Assembly (NCBI GenBank): GCA_027622115.1
Contig: JAQBZS010000079.1
Location: 1-13,360 of the forward strand
Length of the DNA stretch: 13,360 nucleotides
From: Planctomycetota bacterium
GTDB taxonomy: Bacteria > Planctomycetota > Planctomycetia > Planctomycetales > Planctomycetaceae
Direction of reading: 5' to 3'
The translations under genes and the position numbers were made by a program. Each line of letters starts with the position of its first letter. Position 1 is the first letter of the stretch. The notes beneath the pieces are model-generated. The model was not told where the DNA came from. It searched no databases and saw nothing but the letters and a program-made list of their open reading frames with translations. This document shows positions 1 through 6,777 of the stretch, piece by piece.

Positions 1-135
1 CGGGGCTTGATTGGCGAATTACCGCAAGCGAAGCGACAATTCGCGGTCAATTCGCCATCTTCGACCCGCTGGCTGTCGCAAAAACTCGAAGAAACGCCCA
101 CCAAACACAGTTCCCGACAACGACTAAATAGTTAG
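1..135 (+). CDS. Possible 3' end of a rightward gene cut by the left edge
   Basis: Frame 1 is open from the left edge to a TAG at 133-135, giving a 44-residue tail rich in Q, S, T, K and R with codon use like the neighbouring genes. I recognise no domain. A second frame (from base 3) is also open to a TAG at 129-131, so the frame is not certain, and 13-56 contain an imperfect inverted repeat that would suit non-coding DNA instead. It would be the tail of a gene outside the window; low confidence. Confidence 0.25.
   Translation, partial: RGLIGELPQAKRQFAVNSPSSTRWLSQKLEETPTKHSSRQRLNS
13..56. repeat. Imperfect inverted repeat near the left edge
   Basis: GGCGAATT-ACCGC (13-25) faces GCGGT-C-AATTCGCC (43-56): 13 pairs with one bulged C and a 17-nt loop. 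It may be a hairpin repeat of the kind seen in other gaps of this window, or chance within a coding tail. Confidence 0.35.
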
Positions 136-158
136 TTATTTATTTAGTTAATAAATAA
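136..158. repeat. AT-rich perfect inverted repeat
   Basis: TTATTTATT (136-144) and AATAAATAA (150-158) are perfect 9-bp arms around a 5-nt TAGTT centre, inside a roughly 35-bp stretch almost free of G and C in a GC-rich window. It lies just after the possible gene end at 135 and about 180 bp beyond the stop of the leftward HlyD-like gene. It could be a regulator operator, a promoter element or a bidirectional termination region; the sequence does not decide. No gene was recognised in the rest of 159-339. Confidence 0.5.
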
Positions 159-339
159 GGACGTGAGCGTTGTCTGGTCTGGGAAGGAGCGGCATCAGTC
201 GTTGCGCGTCTGCCTCACGCAAAACTCCGTGTTTCCTGGGATGTCTGCACGTTTTTGCCGCGGGGTATCGCATGCCACGCAGCGCGTTTTGATCGGGCTG
301 CTAAGCGCGACTTGCCGTTCATCAGTGGTGACACTGGAA

Positions 340-1455
340 TCACTCCGCCGGACTCACGGAAACGCGGGCTCCGATCGGCACGTGGGGCCACAGCATGCCG
401 ACGGGATCGATCCGGAAGGTCACGTGGCCATTTTCGGCGGGCCGTGTCGCCAATTGTCCTCGCAGGACACCGTGTCGGATTTGCTCACCGGGAAACGAGA
501 TCTCGAAACGGCGGCCGACCGAGATGCCGTCGAGCTGCTCGGACGGCACACTCAAATCGAGGTATCGAATTGCGGAGTCGGCGACGACCAGGAGTGTTTC
601 ACCCGCTTGAACACGCTCGCCGGCTCGACAGCGAATTCCCGTTACGATGCCTTCTCCCGTGACTCGCATCGCATTGATGCGGCTCGATTCCAGGCTCGCA
701 ATTTGCGTTTCCAGCGATGGAATCTGTCGGTTCAAACCATCGATACCGTGCGTCTTTTGAATCTGCAGCGGCAATTCGGACTTCAACGTTTTGAGCTTGG
801 CAATCCGCGCCTCGCACAACTTGGCCTTTGCGTCGAACACTTCGGCGGAGTTTCGAGCTGATTCCTGTTCCAGCATGGCTCGCACTTGAATTGCACCGGA
901 TGACGGGCTTGGTTCGAGCAATGCCGCCGCCAGCACGCCGGAATTCGGTGACAGCTGCGACGCGTCGCTATTCTTGGCGAAATCGAGCCACGCCTCTCTT
1001 TGGACCTGATGCGAGAAGTGCTGTTTCAGACAGTCGGCGGCCTGGACACTCAACTCGTGAATTTCAGCGTCGATTTGATCGAGCCTGAGTTTCGTCTCTA
1101 AGTCCTGTTTGGCGACGGCCACGGCAAGTTGCTGCTTGGCGGCGGTCAGGCGGCCTTGGATGGATTGGACGTCTTCGTCACCGATCGTCCGCACGACAAC
1201 GAGCGTATCTCCGGTGTTGACAGACTGCCCATCCGTTACGAGCACTTCTTGAACGATGACATCCTTCTTCGCCACCAACTCGCGTTGCGACGCCATGACG
1301 ACTGCCTGCATTCGGGGCTGGTCGTCGGCGGAGATCCACCGACTCACGCTTAAACCGGCAAACACTGCCAAGATCGCCACCGTAGCGGTGGCAATGAGAC
1401 CGGCGGGCCGCGATGGGTGAGTGGGCACGTCTGCGGGAGCGGAATCCGTCATCAT
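340..1455 (-). CDS. HlyD-type membrane-fusion (periplasmic adaptor) protein
   Basis: Predicted inner-membrane-anchored adaptor of the HlyD/RND membrane-fusion family, which bridges an inner-membrane transporter to the envelope. Numbered from the ATG at 1455 (371 aa): a short cytoplasmic N-terminus; one membrane segment at about 19-37; a half lipoyl-like motif at 65-90 (VLVTDGQSVNTGDTLVVV); a long, largely helical, coiled-coil-like section at about 95-260; the second half lipoyl motif at 267-292 (GIRCRAGERVQAGETLLVV); and a C-terminal beta domain at 295-371. An in-frame TTG at 1491 would add 12 residues; I prefer the ATG because upstream signals are weak for both. No ABC or RND transporter or outer-membrane channel is next to it, so substrate and partner are unknown. 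It points away from flgE across a 0.5-kb gap, so it is probably not part of the flagellar unit. Confidence 0.75.
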   Translation of the reverse strand: MMTDSAPADVPTHPSRPAGLIATATVAILAVFAGLSVSRWISADDQPRMQAVVMASQRELVAKKDVIVQEVLVTDGQSVNTGDTLVVVRTIGDEDVQSIQGRLTAAKQQLAVAVAKQDLETKLRLDQIDAEIHELSVQAADCLKQHFSHQVQREAWLDFAKNSDASQLSPNSGVLAAALLEPSPSSGAIQVRAMLEQESARNSAEVFDAKAKLCEARIAKLKTLKSELPLQIQKTHGIDGLNRQIPSLETQIASLESSRINAMRVTGEGIVTGIRCRAGERVQAGETLLVVADSAIRYLDLSVPSEQLDGISVGRRFEISFPGEQIRHGVLRGQLATRPAENGHVTFRIDPVGMLWPHVPIGARVSVSPAE

Positions 1456-1491
1456 GTCGTCCGTAACGATGAAGCGACTGTAAAAGGACAA

Positions 1492-1998
1492 TCTCGATTC
1501 CCATCGGTTGCCGGACTGCCGCGGATTGATCGAATCACGCGACGAGCACTCCGAGAACGCGTCATAATCGCTGAGCTGTGCCTCGACCGTTACGACTGGA
1601 TGACACTGCGAAGGCGGTACGGCTTACGTCAATTGCCGAAACGATCGCCGAATGACGTCTTAACGTCGTGGGATTGGTGCGTTGTTTAGCCGGTAGCCGA
1701 AGGCGTACGCGTGTCAAAATCCACAACACGCGTACGCCTTCGGCTAACGGTTAAACGAGCTGATTCGAACCTTCCAAATCGGCATTCGCGCGCCAACCAT
1801 GCCCTGCTTTGGCAAGCTTTATCGATCAGTCAAGCTATGCGGATTGCGGCGGCAGGTATTCGCCTTAACGGGCTCTGACGACCCTGACAATTTCTCGGGT
1901 CGTACCGCTTGATGGTCGATGCTTCGGGATACGGGTTGCGCGGGTCTTCAATTCCGCGCTGTTCCCGGTTCATCCCATCAATTTGGCGACAATGCACC
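1492..1998. other. Divergent intergenic region between the HlyD-like gene and flgE
   Basis: About 500 bp with no convincing gene. It holds the long hairpin at 1684-1756. Promoters for both divergent genes should lie here, but I found no site matching sigma-28 (TAAA/GCCGATAA) or sigma-54 (GG-N10-GC) consensus; TGGCAAGCTTTATCG near 1810 is one base off in spacing. Reading frames here, including one over 1417-1689 and the in-frame extension of flgE back to 1909, show no recognisable protein features. Confidence 0.6.
1684..1756. repeat. Long hairpin repeat, 31-bp arms
   Basis: Arms 1684-1714 and 1726-1756 are complementary over 31 bp with two mismatches; the inner 21 bp (1694-1714 with 1726-1746) are perfect. 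The loop is 11 nt. The core contains GCCGAAGGC/GCCTTCGGC, also the core of the smaller hairpin before fliO. There is no T-tract, so it is not a classic terminator. It looks like a mobile or REP-like intergenic hairpin; its position could also insulate the divergent genes. Confidence 0.8.
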
Positions 1999-3681
1999 AT
2001 GGGTCTGACCTCCGCATTCAACACCTCGCTCAATGCACTCAGCATCACGGAAACGGCGATTGATGTTGTCGGCAACAACATTTCGAATTCGTCGACCGAC
2101 GGCTTCAAGTCGTCCAAAGTCGAATTCACCACGCAGTTGTCTCGGACTTTGAGTGCGGGTTCGGCTCCGACCGCGACGAACGGTGGCGTCAATCCTCGGC
2201 AAAGTGGGCTTGGAACAACCACAGCGGCCATCTCACGCGATTTCTCACAAGGCAGCATTGCGAAGAGCGCCAATTCGTCGCATTTGGCCATAGAAGGATC
2301 CGGATTCTTTGTTGTGAGCGGCGACGACGGGCAAGTCTATACGCGTGACGGCAAGTTCCTGTTGAATAGCGAAAACTTGCTGGTGAATTCCCAAGGACTT
2401 CGGGTGCAGGGTTACGGCACGGACAACTTTCAGCTCGACACAACCGCCATCACGAATCTTGCTATACCGCTCGGCACACTCAACGCCGCACAGCAAACTC
2501 GCAATGTGGTGATTCAGGGACAGGTCAATTCCTCCGGTGACGTCGCGACCAACGGATCCTTGTTGCAGTCCGATTTGCTCACGGATGCCGGCAACGGTGG
2601 AGCCGCGATTACCGGAACCACGTTATTGACGGATGTGCGAAATCCGCTGGGCAATCAACTGTTCACGGCCGCGCAAGAACTCAACTTTGCCCCGCAGAAA
2701 GGCGGGCGCAGTTCCGATCCTCAGAAGCTCACGATCACGGCTACAACCGTGGTCAACGAATTGCTGACACTCATGGACAACACCTTCGGCATTCACACCG
2801 GAGGGACCGTTCCCGATGACGGCCTCGCAGCGACGCAGCCCGGAGTGACCGTCACCGCCGCTGGAAGAATCCAGGTACTGGGGAATATGGGGACGGACAA
2901 CCGAATTACGATTGATGCTGGTGATGTCACGCTGAACGGTCTGGACGTCCCCCTTGACTTCACGACCGTGAATGGAGCGAACGGCGAAAGCTCGACTTCG
3001 ACGTTTACCGTGTTCGATTCCGTCGGTCAGGGGGTCGATGTGCGAATCACGTCGGTGTTGGAATCGCGAACGGACACCACCACGTTTCGCTACTTCTTCG
3101 AAAGCATCAAAGACACAGACGCGGATATCACACTTACTAACGGCACCATGACCTTTGACAACGAAGGCAGTGTCCTGACGGGTGGAACCGGGGCGTTCAG
3201 CATCGACCGACTCAACACCGGTGCCGCGACACCACTTCAGGTAGACGTCGACTTTAGCCGCGTTTCCGGGATTCAGGCGGGGGAAGGTGGATTGGTGATG
3301 CTCAGTCAAGACGGCTCAAGCCCAGGGACGCTGGTCGACTTCGTTGTGGATCAGAGCGGCGTGATCAGTGGCATATTCGACAACGGCATCATTCGGACCA
3401 TGGGACAGGTGGTCCTGGCAAAATTCGCCAACCCGCACGGCTTGCTCGAAAACGGCCTCGGCAGTTTCATTCAGGGCGTCAATTCCGGTGAACCGAGCAT
3501 CAACGCTCCGGGTGCGTCCGGTGCCGGGAAAATTCAACCGGGGGCTTTGGAACTGTCCAACGCGGATATCGGGCGAAGTCTGGTGGACTTGATTTCGCTG
3601 TCGACGAACTACCGCGGCAACGCGCGGGTGATCAGTTCCGTGCAGGAATTGGTCAACGAACTGCTGTCGTTGGGCCGGTAG
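1999..3681 (+). CDS. flgE: Flagellar hook protein FlgE
   Basis: Building block of the hook, the universal joint between rod and filament, exported by the flagellar type III system encoded downstream. Numbered from the ATG at 1999 (560 aa): an N-terminal rod-type domain at about 5-35 with NNISNSSTDGFKSS (26-39); the FlgE/F/G core with AIEGSGFFVV (97-106) followed by YTRDGKF and LRVQGY; a long central region; and the C-terminal helix ending in ISLSTNYRGNARVISSVQEL. It is longer than enteric FlgE (about 400 aa), the extra length being central, surface-exposed domains. Frame stays open to 1909, but those 30 extra residues do not look like a hook protein, whose N-terminus normally starts just before the rod motif. 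The ATG at 1999 lacks a clear Shine-Dalgarno sequence. First gene of the flagellar cluster. Confidence 0.95.
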   Translation: MGLTSAFNTSLNALSITETAIDVVGNNISNSSTDGFKSSKVEFTTQLSRTLSAGSAPTATNGGVNPRQSGLGTTTAAISRDFSQGSIAKSANSSHLAIEGSGFFVVSGDDGQVYTRDGKFLLNSENLLVNSQGLRVQGYGTDNFQLDTTAITNLAIPLGTLNAAQQTRNVVIQGQVNSSGDVATNGSLLQSDLLTDAGNGGAAITGTTLLTDVRNPLGNQLFTAAQELNFAPQKGGRSSDPQKLTITATTVVNELLTLMDNTFGIHTGGTVPDDGLAATQPGVTVTAAGRIQVLGNMGTDNRITIDAGDVTLNGLDVPLDFTTVNGANGESSTSTFTVFDSVGQGVDVRITSVLESRTDTTTFRYFFESIKDTDADITLTNGTMTFDNEGSVLTGGTGAFSIDRLNTGAATPLQVDVDFSRVSGIQAGEGGLVMLSQDGSSPGTLVDFVVDQSGVISGIFDNGIIRTMGQVVLAKFANPHGLLENGLGSFIQGVNSGEPSINAPGASGAGKIQPGALELSNADIGRSLVDLISLSTNYRGNARVISSVQELVNELLSLGR

Positions 3682-3717
3682 TCTCCGAATTCAATCACGC
3701 AGGACCATGACGAATCC

Positions 3718-3915
3718 ATGATCAAACTCACTCGGCTGGGCGGCGATGAGTTCGTCGTCAATGCGGACTTGATTCAATACATCGAACGTCGGCCGGACAC
3801 CTATATCACGCTAACGACCAACGAGCGGTTCATTGTCAAAGAGACCGTCGAAGAAGTCGTGATGCGCAGTATTAGTTATTCACGTGCTTTGCGGTCGATT
3901 CCCACGGCTCGTTGA
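3718..3915 (+). CDS. flbD: FlbD-family flagellar protein (SwrD-like)
   Basis: A 65-residue protein of the small FlbD family, which in Gram-positives, spirochaetes and planctomycetes sits between the hook gene and motA. The start MIKLTRLGGDEFVVNADLIQ and the following YIERRPDTYITLTTNERFIV with KETVEEVV match the family well over its full length. The Bacillus homologue, SwrD, is reported to affect flagellar torque; whether that holds here is inference. It lies 36 nt after flgE and 38 nt before motA, so cotranscription is likely. A GGA at 3702-3704 is a weak ribosome-binding site. Unrelated to the Caulobacter sigma-54 regulator also called FlbD. Confidence 0.9.
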   Translation: MIKLTRLGGDEFVVNADLIQYIERRPDTYITLTTNERFIVKETVEEVVMRSISYSRALRSIPTAR

Positions 3916-3953
3916 TTGAAAAGCCTGTTTGTTTTTGTGCGAGTTGATTGGCA

Positions 3954-4724
3954 ATGGATAAGGCAACGGTCGGCGGATTGGTGGCTGGCGCGGCGTTGTT
4001 GATCATCGCCATCGCCATTGCACCGGGTTCCTCGTTTGCCGCCTTCATCGACTATCCCTCGTTCCTCGTGGTGGTCGGTGGTGCGATGGCGGCGGTGGGA
4101 ATTGCGTTTCCCATGAAGAACGTGCTGTCGGCGCCCAAAGTCATCCTCAAGGTGTTCTTCCCGAAAGTTCCACAATTGGCGCCCGTCATCGCGCAACTCG
4201 TCGAGTTCGCGGAACTCGCACGCCGCGATGGGATTCTGGCCCTCGAAGCCAAGACGGCAGAAATCGACGATGCCTTCATTCTGCTCGGGATCCAAATGGC
4301 CGTGGACGGCACGGACGCGGAATTGATGGAAGGCATCTTGCAGTCGGAGATCGATGCCCTGGCGAAACGCCACAAAGACGGCAAGGCCATCTCGGATTCA
4401 ATGGGCCGCTACGCTCCGGCGTTCGGGATGATCGGCACGCTGATGGGGCTGATCATCATGCTCGGCAACATGGACGACCCGGAAGCCATTGGACCCGGTA
4501 TGGCGGTCGCTTTGATCACCACGCTCTACGGAGCCATCGTGTCGAATATGTTCTTCTTGCCGTTTTCAGACAAAATGCAGTTTTACAGTAAAGCGGAACT
4601 GCAAGTCCGCGAGGTCATCAAGCGCGGGATTCTGTCAATCCAGGATGGCGACAACCCCCGAGTCCTCGAACAGAAATTGCAGACATTCCTACCGCTCAGC
4701 GAGCGCAAAACGGACGAGAAATAG
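3954..4724 (+). CDS. motA: Flagellar motor stator protein MotA
   Basis: Inner-membrane stator subunit; with MotB it forms the ion channel that drives the rotor. 256 aa from the ATG at 3954; a TTG two codons upstream (3948) is possible. Four membrane segments are visible at about 5-24, 33-52, 153-174 and 185-205, with a large cytoplasmic loop between the second and third. That loop carries LARRDGILALE, whose R91 and E98 correspond to the charged residues that contact FliG in Escherichia coli. P155 in YAPAFGMIGTLMGL and P203 correspond to the two conserved prolines of the channel. The acidic/polar C-tail is usual. 12 nt separate it from motB. Proton versus sodium use cannot be settled from sequence alone. 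Confidence 0.95.
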   Translation: MDKATVGGLVAGAALLIIAIAIAPGSSFAAFIDYPSFLVVVGGAMAAVGIAFPMKNVLSAPKVILKVFFPKVPQLAPVIAQLVEFAELARRDGILALEAKTAEIDDAFILLGIQMAVDGTDAELMEGILQSEIDALAKRHKDGKAISDSMGRYAPAFGMIGTLMGLIIMLGNMDDPEAIGPGMAVALITTLYGAIVSNMFFLPFSDKMQFYSKAELQVREVIKRGILSIQDGDNPRVLEQKLQTFLPLSERKTDEK

Positions 4725-4736
4725 TGGGAGACTCCG

Positions 4737-5444
4737 ATGGAAGAAGATCCAGCTCCCGGCGTCCCCGAGTGGGTGGTCACTTACGGTGACATGATGTCGC
4801 TGCTGCTGACGTTCTTCATCATGTTGGTCTCCATCAGCGAGTTGAAGAAAGAGGGCGACATCAAAGCGTTGATGGACGGCATGGTCGAGAAATTCGGCCC
4901 GGACCGACACCCCGCCACGGCGAGTGTTCCCGGCAGTTCCACGCAGCGGACAAGTATTCTGAACAAGCCCAGTTCAACCGGTGATCGTTCTCAAAACGGC
5001 ACGAAGAAGGCCCCGCGAAAGGCGGATCAAGGAGTCGGCGCGCATCCCACGGTCCGCCGCATCAATCATGGAAGCGTCGTGACGTTGGGCGGTCCCGCGT
5101 TGTTCGGACGCTTTGAAGCCGAACTCAACGATGCACTTCGCGAAAAACTGGACGTCATCGCCAGCGTCGTGGCCAAGAAGCCCAATCGACTGATCGTGCG
5201 AGGCCATGCGACGCCCGAACCCTTGCCGTTCGATTCGAAACACCGCGACCAGATGGACTTGTCATTCGCGCGGGCGCTGGCGGCCGCAGAATATCTGATT
5301 GCGAAAGGCATCGATCGGAAACGGATTACGGTGAGTTCCACTGGTAAGTCCGAACAGCGCAAACCCACCCGTGAACTCGCCGACCAGCGCGTCAATCGCC
5401 GGGTTGACGTGTTTATCATTGATTCCTATATAGCCTCGCCCTGA
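4737..5444 (+). CDS. motB: Flagellar motor stator protein MotB
   Basis: Stator partner of MotA, anchoring it to peptidoglycan. 235 aa: WVVTYGDMMSLLLTFFIML (12-30) is the single membrane helix, with D18 the ion-binding aspartate. A disordered S/T/K-rich linker covers about 55-105. An OmpA-like peptidoglycan-binding domain occupies about 118-230, with VRGHA (154-158), SFARALAAAEYLI (176-188) and NRRVDVFI (220-227). The plug segment after the helix appears short. GGGAG at 4726-4730, 6 nt before the ATG, is one of the better ribosome-binding sites in the cluster. A probable terminator follows the gene. Confidence 0.95.
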   Translation: MEEDPAPGVPEWVVTYGDMMSLLLTFFIMLVSISELKKEGDIKALMDGMVEKFGPDRHPATASVPGSSTQRTSILNKPSSTGDRSQNGTKKAPRKADQGVGAHPTVRRINHGSVVTLGGPALFGRFEAELNDALREKLDVIASVVAKKPNRLIVRGHATPEPLPFDSKHRDQMDLSFARALAAAEYLIAKGIDRKRITVSSTGKSEQRKPTRELADQRVNRRVDVFIIDSYIASP

Positions 5445-5461
5445 TCTGGACCCCGAGCGTG

Positions 5462-5486
5462 AAATACACCAAAGACGGTGTTTTTT
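5462..5486 (+). terminator. Weak intrinsic terminator after motB
   Basis: ACACC (5466-5470) pairs with GGTGT (5477-5481) around a 6-nt loop, and GGTG runs directly into six Ts (5481-5486); A residues at 5462-5464 can extend pairing into the T-run. The stem is short, so termination may be partial. It falls in the largest gene gap between motA/motB and fliL, suggesting two transcripts with a new promoter somewhere in 5487-5639; no promoter consensus was identified there. Confidence 0.45.
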
Positions 5487-5639
5487 CGCCCGTTCCAAGG
5501 ATTGGGATTTGACGAATTCCCGGCATGACGCAGGCTGTGACGTACCTATCGTGGCCGAGTGCGTGCGGTGTGAATCCTTTGATCGGCGCTGTTGTGCCGA
5601 TTGATCTCATTCCGCGCCAATTAGGGAGGTCGTCGTCGG

Positions 5640-6164
5640 ATGGCAGAAAAACTGGAAATCGAAGAGCAAACCGAGGAATCACCGAAGAAGAGCGGCAAGC
5701 TCAAGCTGATATTGGGGACGCTGGCACTGTTGCTGATTGTCGGTCAGTCGGCTGCCATTTTCTTGCTGGCGTCCGGCGACACAAAAGCCAAGGCTGATGG
5801 AGGCGGCGACCACGAAGAGGAGAAGTCCGAACCCGAGGTCGAACAGGTTGAAGTCTTCATCGACAAGTTTCGTTGCACAAATAGCGTGGCCAAGCCGGGA
5901 GCGGACATCACCGTCAGTTTCAGCCTCTTTGCCACGGTCGCAAAAGGACAAGGCCAAGCGTTTGAAATGGCGGCAAACAAGGATCACAAAGGGCGAGTCC
6001 GAGAAGCCATCGAGAAAGTCGTGCGAGGCTCGAATCTCGACGACTTGGGAGATTCGAACCTCGGCACCGTCAAGCGAAAGATTAAGGAAGAAGTCAACAA
6101 GGCGCTCAGGAAGAGCTACATCATTGAAGTGGTCATGAGCGAATATCACCGTACGAACCACTAG
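5640..6164 (+). CDS. fliL: Flagellar basal-body protein FliL
   Basis: Single-pass membrane protein that surrounds and stabilises the stator near the rotor. 174 aa: charged cytoplasmic N-terminus, one membrane segment at 21-45 (LKLILGTLALLLIVGQSAAIF), an acidic linker at 53-70, then the stomatin-like FliL domain. Its typical end is present: a helix VREAIEKVVRGSNLDDL, then KRKIKEEVNKALRK and a final strand IIEVVMSEY, equivalent to the family's FTDFVIQ end. AGGGAGG (5623-5629) is a strong Shine-Dalgarno sequence about 10 nt before the ATG, consistent with this being the first gene of a new transcription unit. The stop codon overlaps the left arm of the following hairpin repeat. Confidence 0.88.
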   Translation: MAEKLEIEEQTEESPKKSGKLKLILGTLALLLIVGQSAAIFLLASGDTKAKADGGGDHEEEKSEPEVEQVEVFIDKFRCTNSVAKPGADITVSFSLFATVAKGQGQAFEMAANKDHKGRVREAIEKVVRGSNLDDLGDSNLGTVKRKIKEEVNKALRKSYIIEVVMSEYHRTNH

Positions 6165-6218
6165 GTAGCCACGCTCGCCAGAGCGTGGTTTTCCACCGTC
6201 TGGCGACGGTGGCTACCT
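6163..6218. repeat. Double-hairpin palindrome between fliL and fliN
   Basis: Outer arms AGGTAGCCAC (6163-6172) and GTGGCTACCT (6209-6218) pair perfectly. Inside are two perfect 8-bp hairpins: CCACGCTC-GCCA-GAGCGTGG (6169-6188) and CCACCGTC-TGGC-GACGGTGG (6193-6212), joined by TTTT. Their loops, GCCA and TGGC, are complementary. The element can fold as two hairpins or one long one, and the two stems differ by paired GC/CG changes that keep pairing. It starts inside the fliL stop codon and lies where fliM is usually found. It resembles a dispersed REP-like element. Confidence 0.85.
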
Positions 6219-6256
6219 GAATCCCATCCCATCCGCCGCCGCAGAATGGAATCTCC

Positions 6257-6748
6257 GTGGCTGACGACGAACTGCTCAATTCCGACGAAATCGAATCGTT
6301 GCTGAACGCGGCAAAAAGCGATGCGCAGGCCGACTCCGGTGCAGGGTCGCCGTTTTCCCAAATGGCGCCCGACGAACTTGCCGGGCAGGTCGAGTCTGAT
6401 TTGGCAGCCGCTCTCGCTCCCTCGATTGGTCAAGCCGGCAATGTCGCGGACGCGCGCCCGTTCGAGTTTGATGAATTCGGCTCGGGCGACTTCGGAGACT
6501 CACACGATTCCCAATTGCATGCCTTGCGCGATGTCGAATTGGACTTGCGCATTGAATTGGGGCGGACGGAATTGCTGATTGAAGATGTGCTCAAACTGAA
6601 GGAAGGCTCGGTGGTTTCGCTGGACAAGTTGGCCGGCGATCCCGTCGACATCATCGTCAACGGTCGATTGATCGGTCGTGGCGAAGTCTTGGTGCTGAAC
6701 GACAACTTTTGCGTCCGCGTTGCTGAAATCCTGGCACCGGATTTTTAG
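6257..6748 (+). CDS. fliN: Flagellar motor switch protein FliN with a FliM/FliY-like N-terminal motif
   Basis: C-ring component that acts in rotor switching and as a docking site for export substrates. 163 aa, GTG start at 6257 preceded by a weak GGA (6248-6250). The C-terminal SpoA (FliN/HrcQ) domain covers about 91-163: DVELDLRIELGRTELLIEDVLKLKEGSVVSL split across its first half, then DPVDIIVNGRLIGRGEVLV and a final VRVAEIL. Residues 6-16, LLNSDEIESLL, resemble the EIDALL peptide at the N-terminus of FliM and FliY, which binds phosphorylated CheY. Residues 20-88 are an acidic, probably disordered linker. No FliM middle domain is present, so this is not a FliM-FliN fusion. fliM itself is missing from its usual place upstream. 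Confidence 0.9.
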   Translation: MADDELLNSDEIESLLNAAKSDAQADSGAGSPFSQMAPDELAGQVESDLAAALAPSIGQAGNVADARPFEFDEFGSGDFGDSHDSQLHALRDVELDLRIELGRTELLIEDVLKLKEGSVVSLDKLAGDPVDIIVNGRLIGRGEVLVLNDNFCVRVAEILAPDF

Positions 6749-6752
6749 CGAG

Positions 6753-6777
6753 TTTCGAATGCCTTCGGCATACGAAA
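6753..6777. repeat. Hairpin abutting the fliO start
   Basis: TTTCGAATGCC (6753-6763) and GGCATACGAAA (6767-6777) pair over 11 bp with one A-A mismatch around a TTC loop. The last base touches the ATG at 6778. Its GCCTTCGGC core matches that of the 1684-1756 hairpin. On mRNA it would hide the region upstream of that ATG, which either reduces fliO translation or means translation begins at a later ATG (6790 or 6808). Confidence 0.75.

Noticed and set aside
163..861. Rightward 232-codon frame opposite the HlyD-like gene
   Set aside because: The leftward frame has clear lipoyl motifs and a membrane segment; this frame is a shadow, starts with GTG and has no recognisable features.
1417..1689. Rightward 90-codon reading frame overlapping the start of the HlyD-like gene
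   Set aside because: No domain, unusual composition, and it overlaps the opposite-strand HlyD gene and runs up to the hairpin repeat.
1806..1825. Sigma-54-like TGGCA element upstream of flgE
   Set aside because: The GG-N10-GC spacing fails by one base and the -12 element is not TTGC.
1909..1998. N-terminal extension of FlgE by 30 residues
   Set aside because: Hook proteins start just before the rod motif; the extra residues are not hook-like and the ATG at 1999 fits.
5581..5612. Sigma-28-like GCCGATTG before fliL
   Set aside because: No TAAA-type -35 element at the right distance; the similarity is limited to a few bases within a local inverted repeat.
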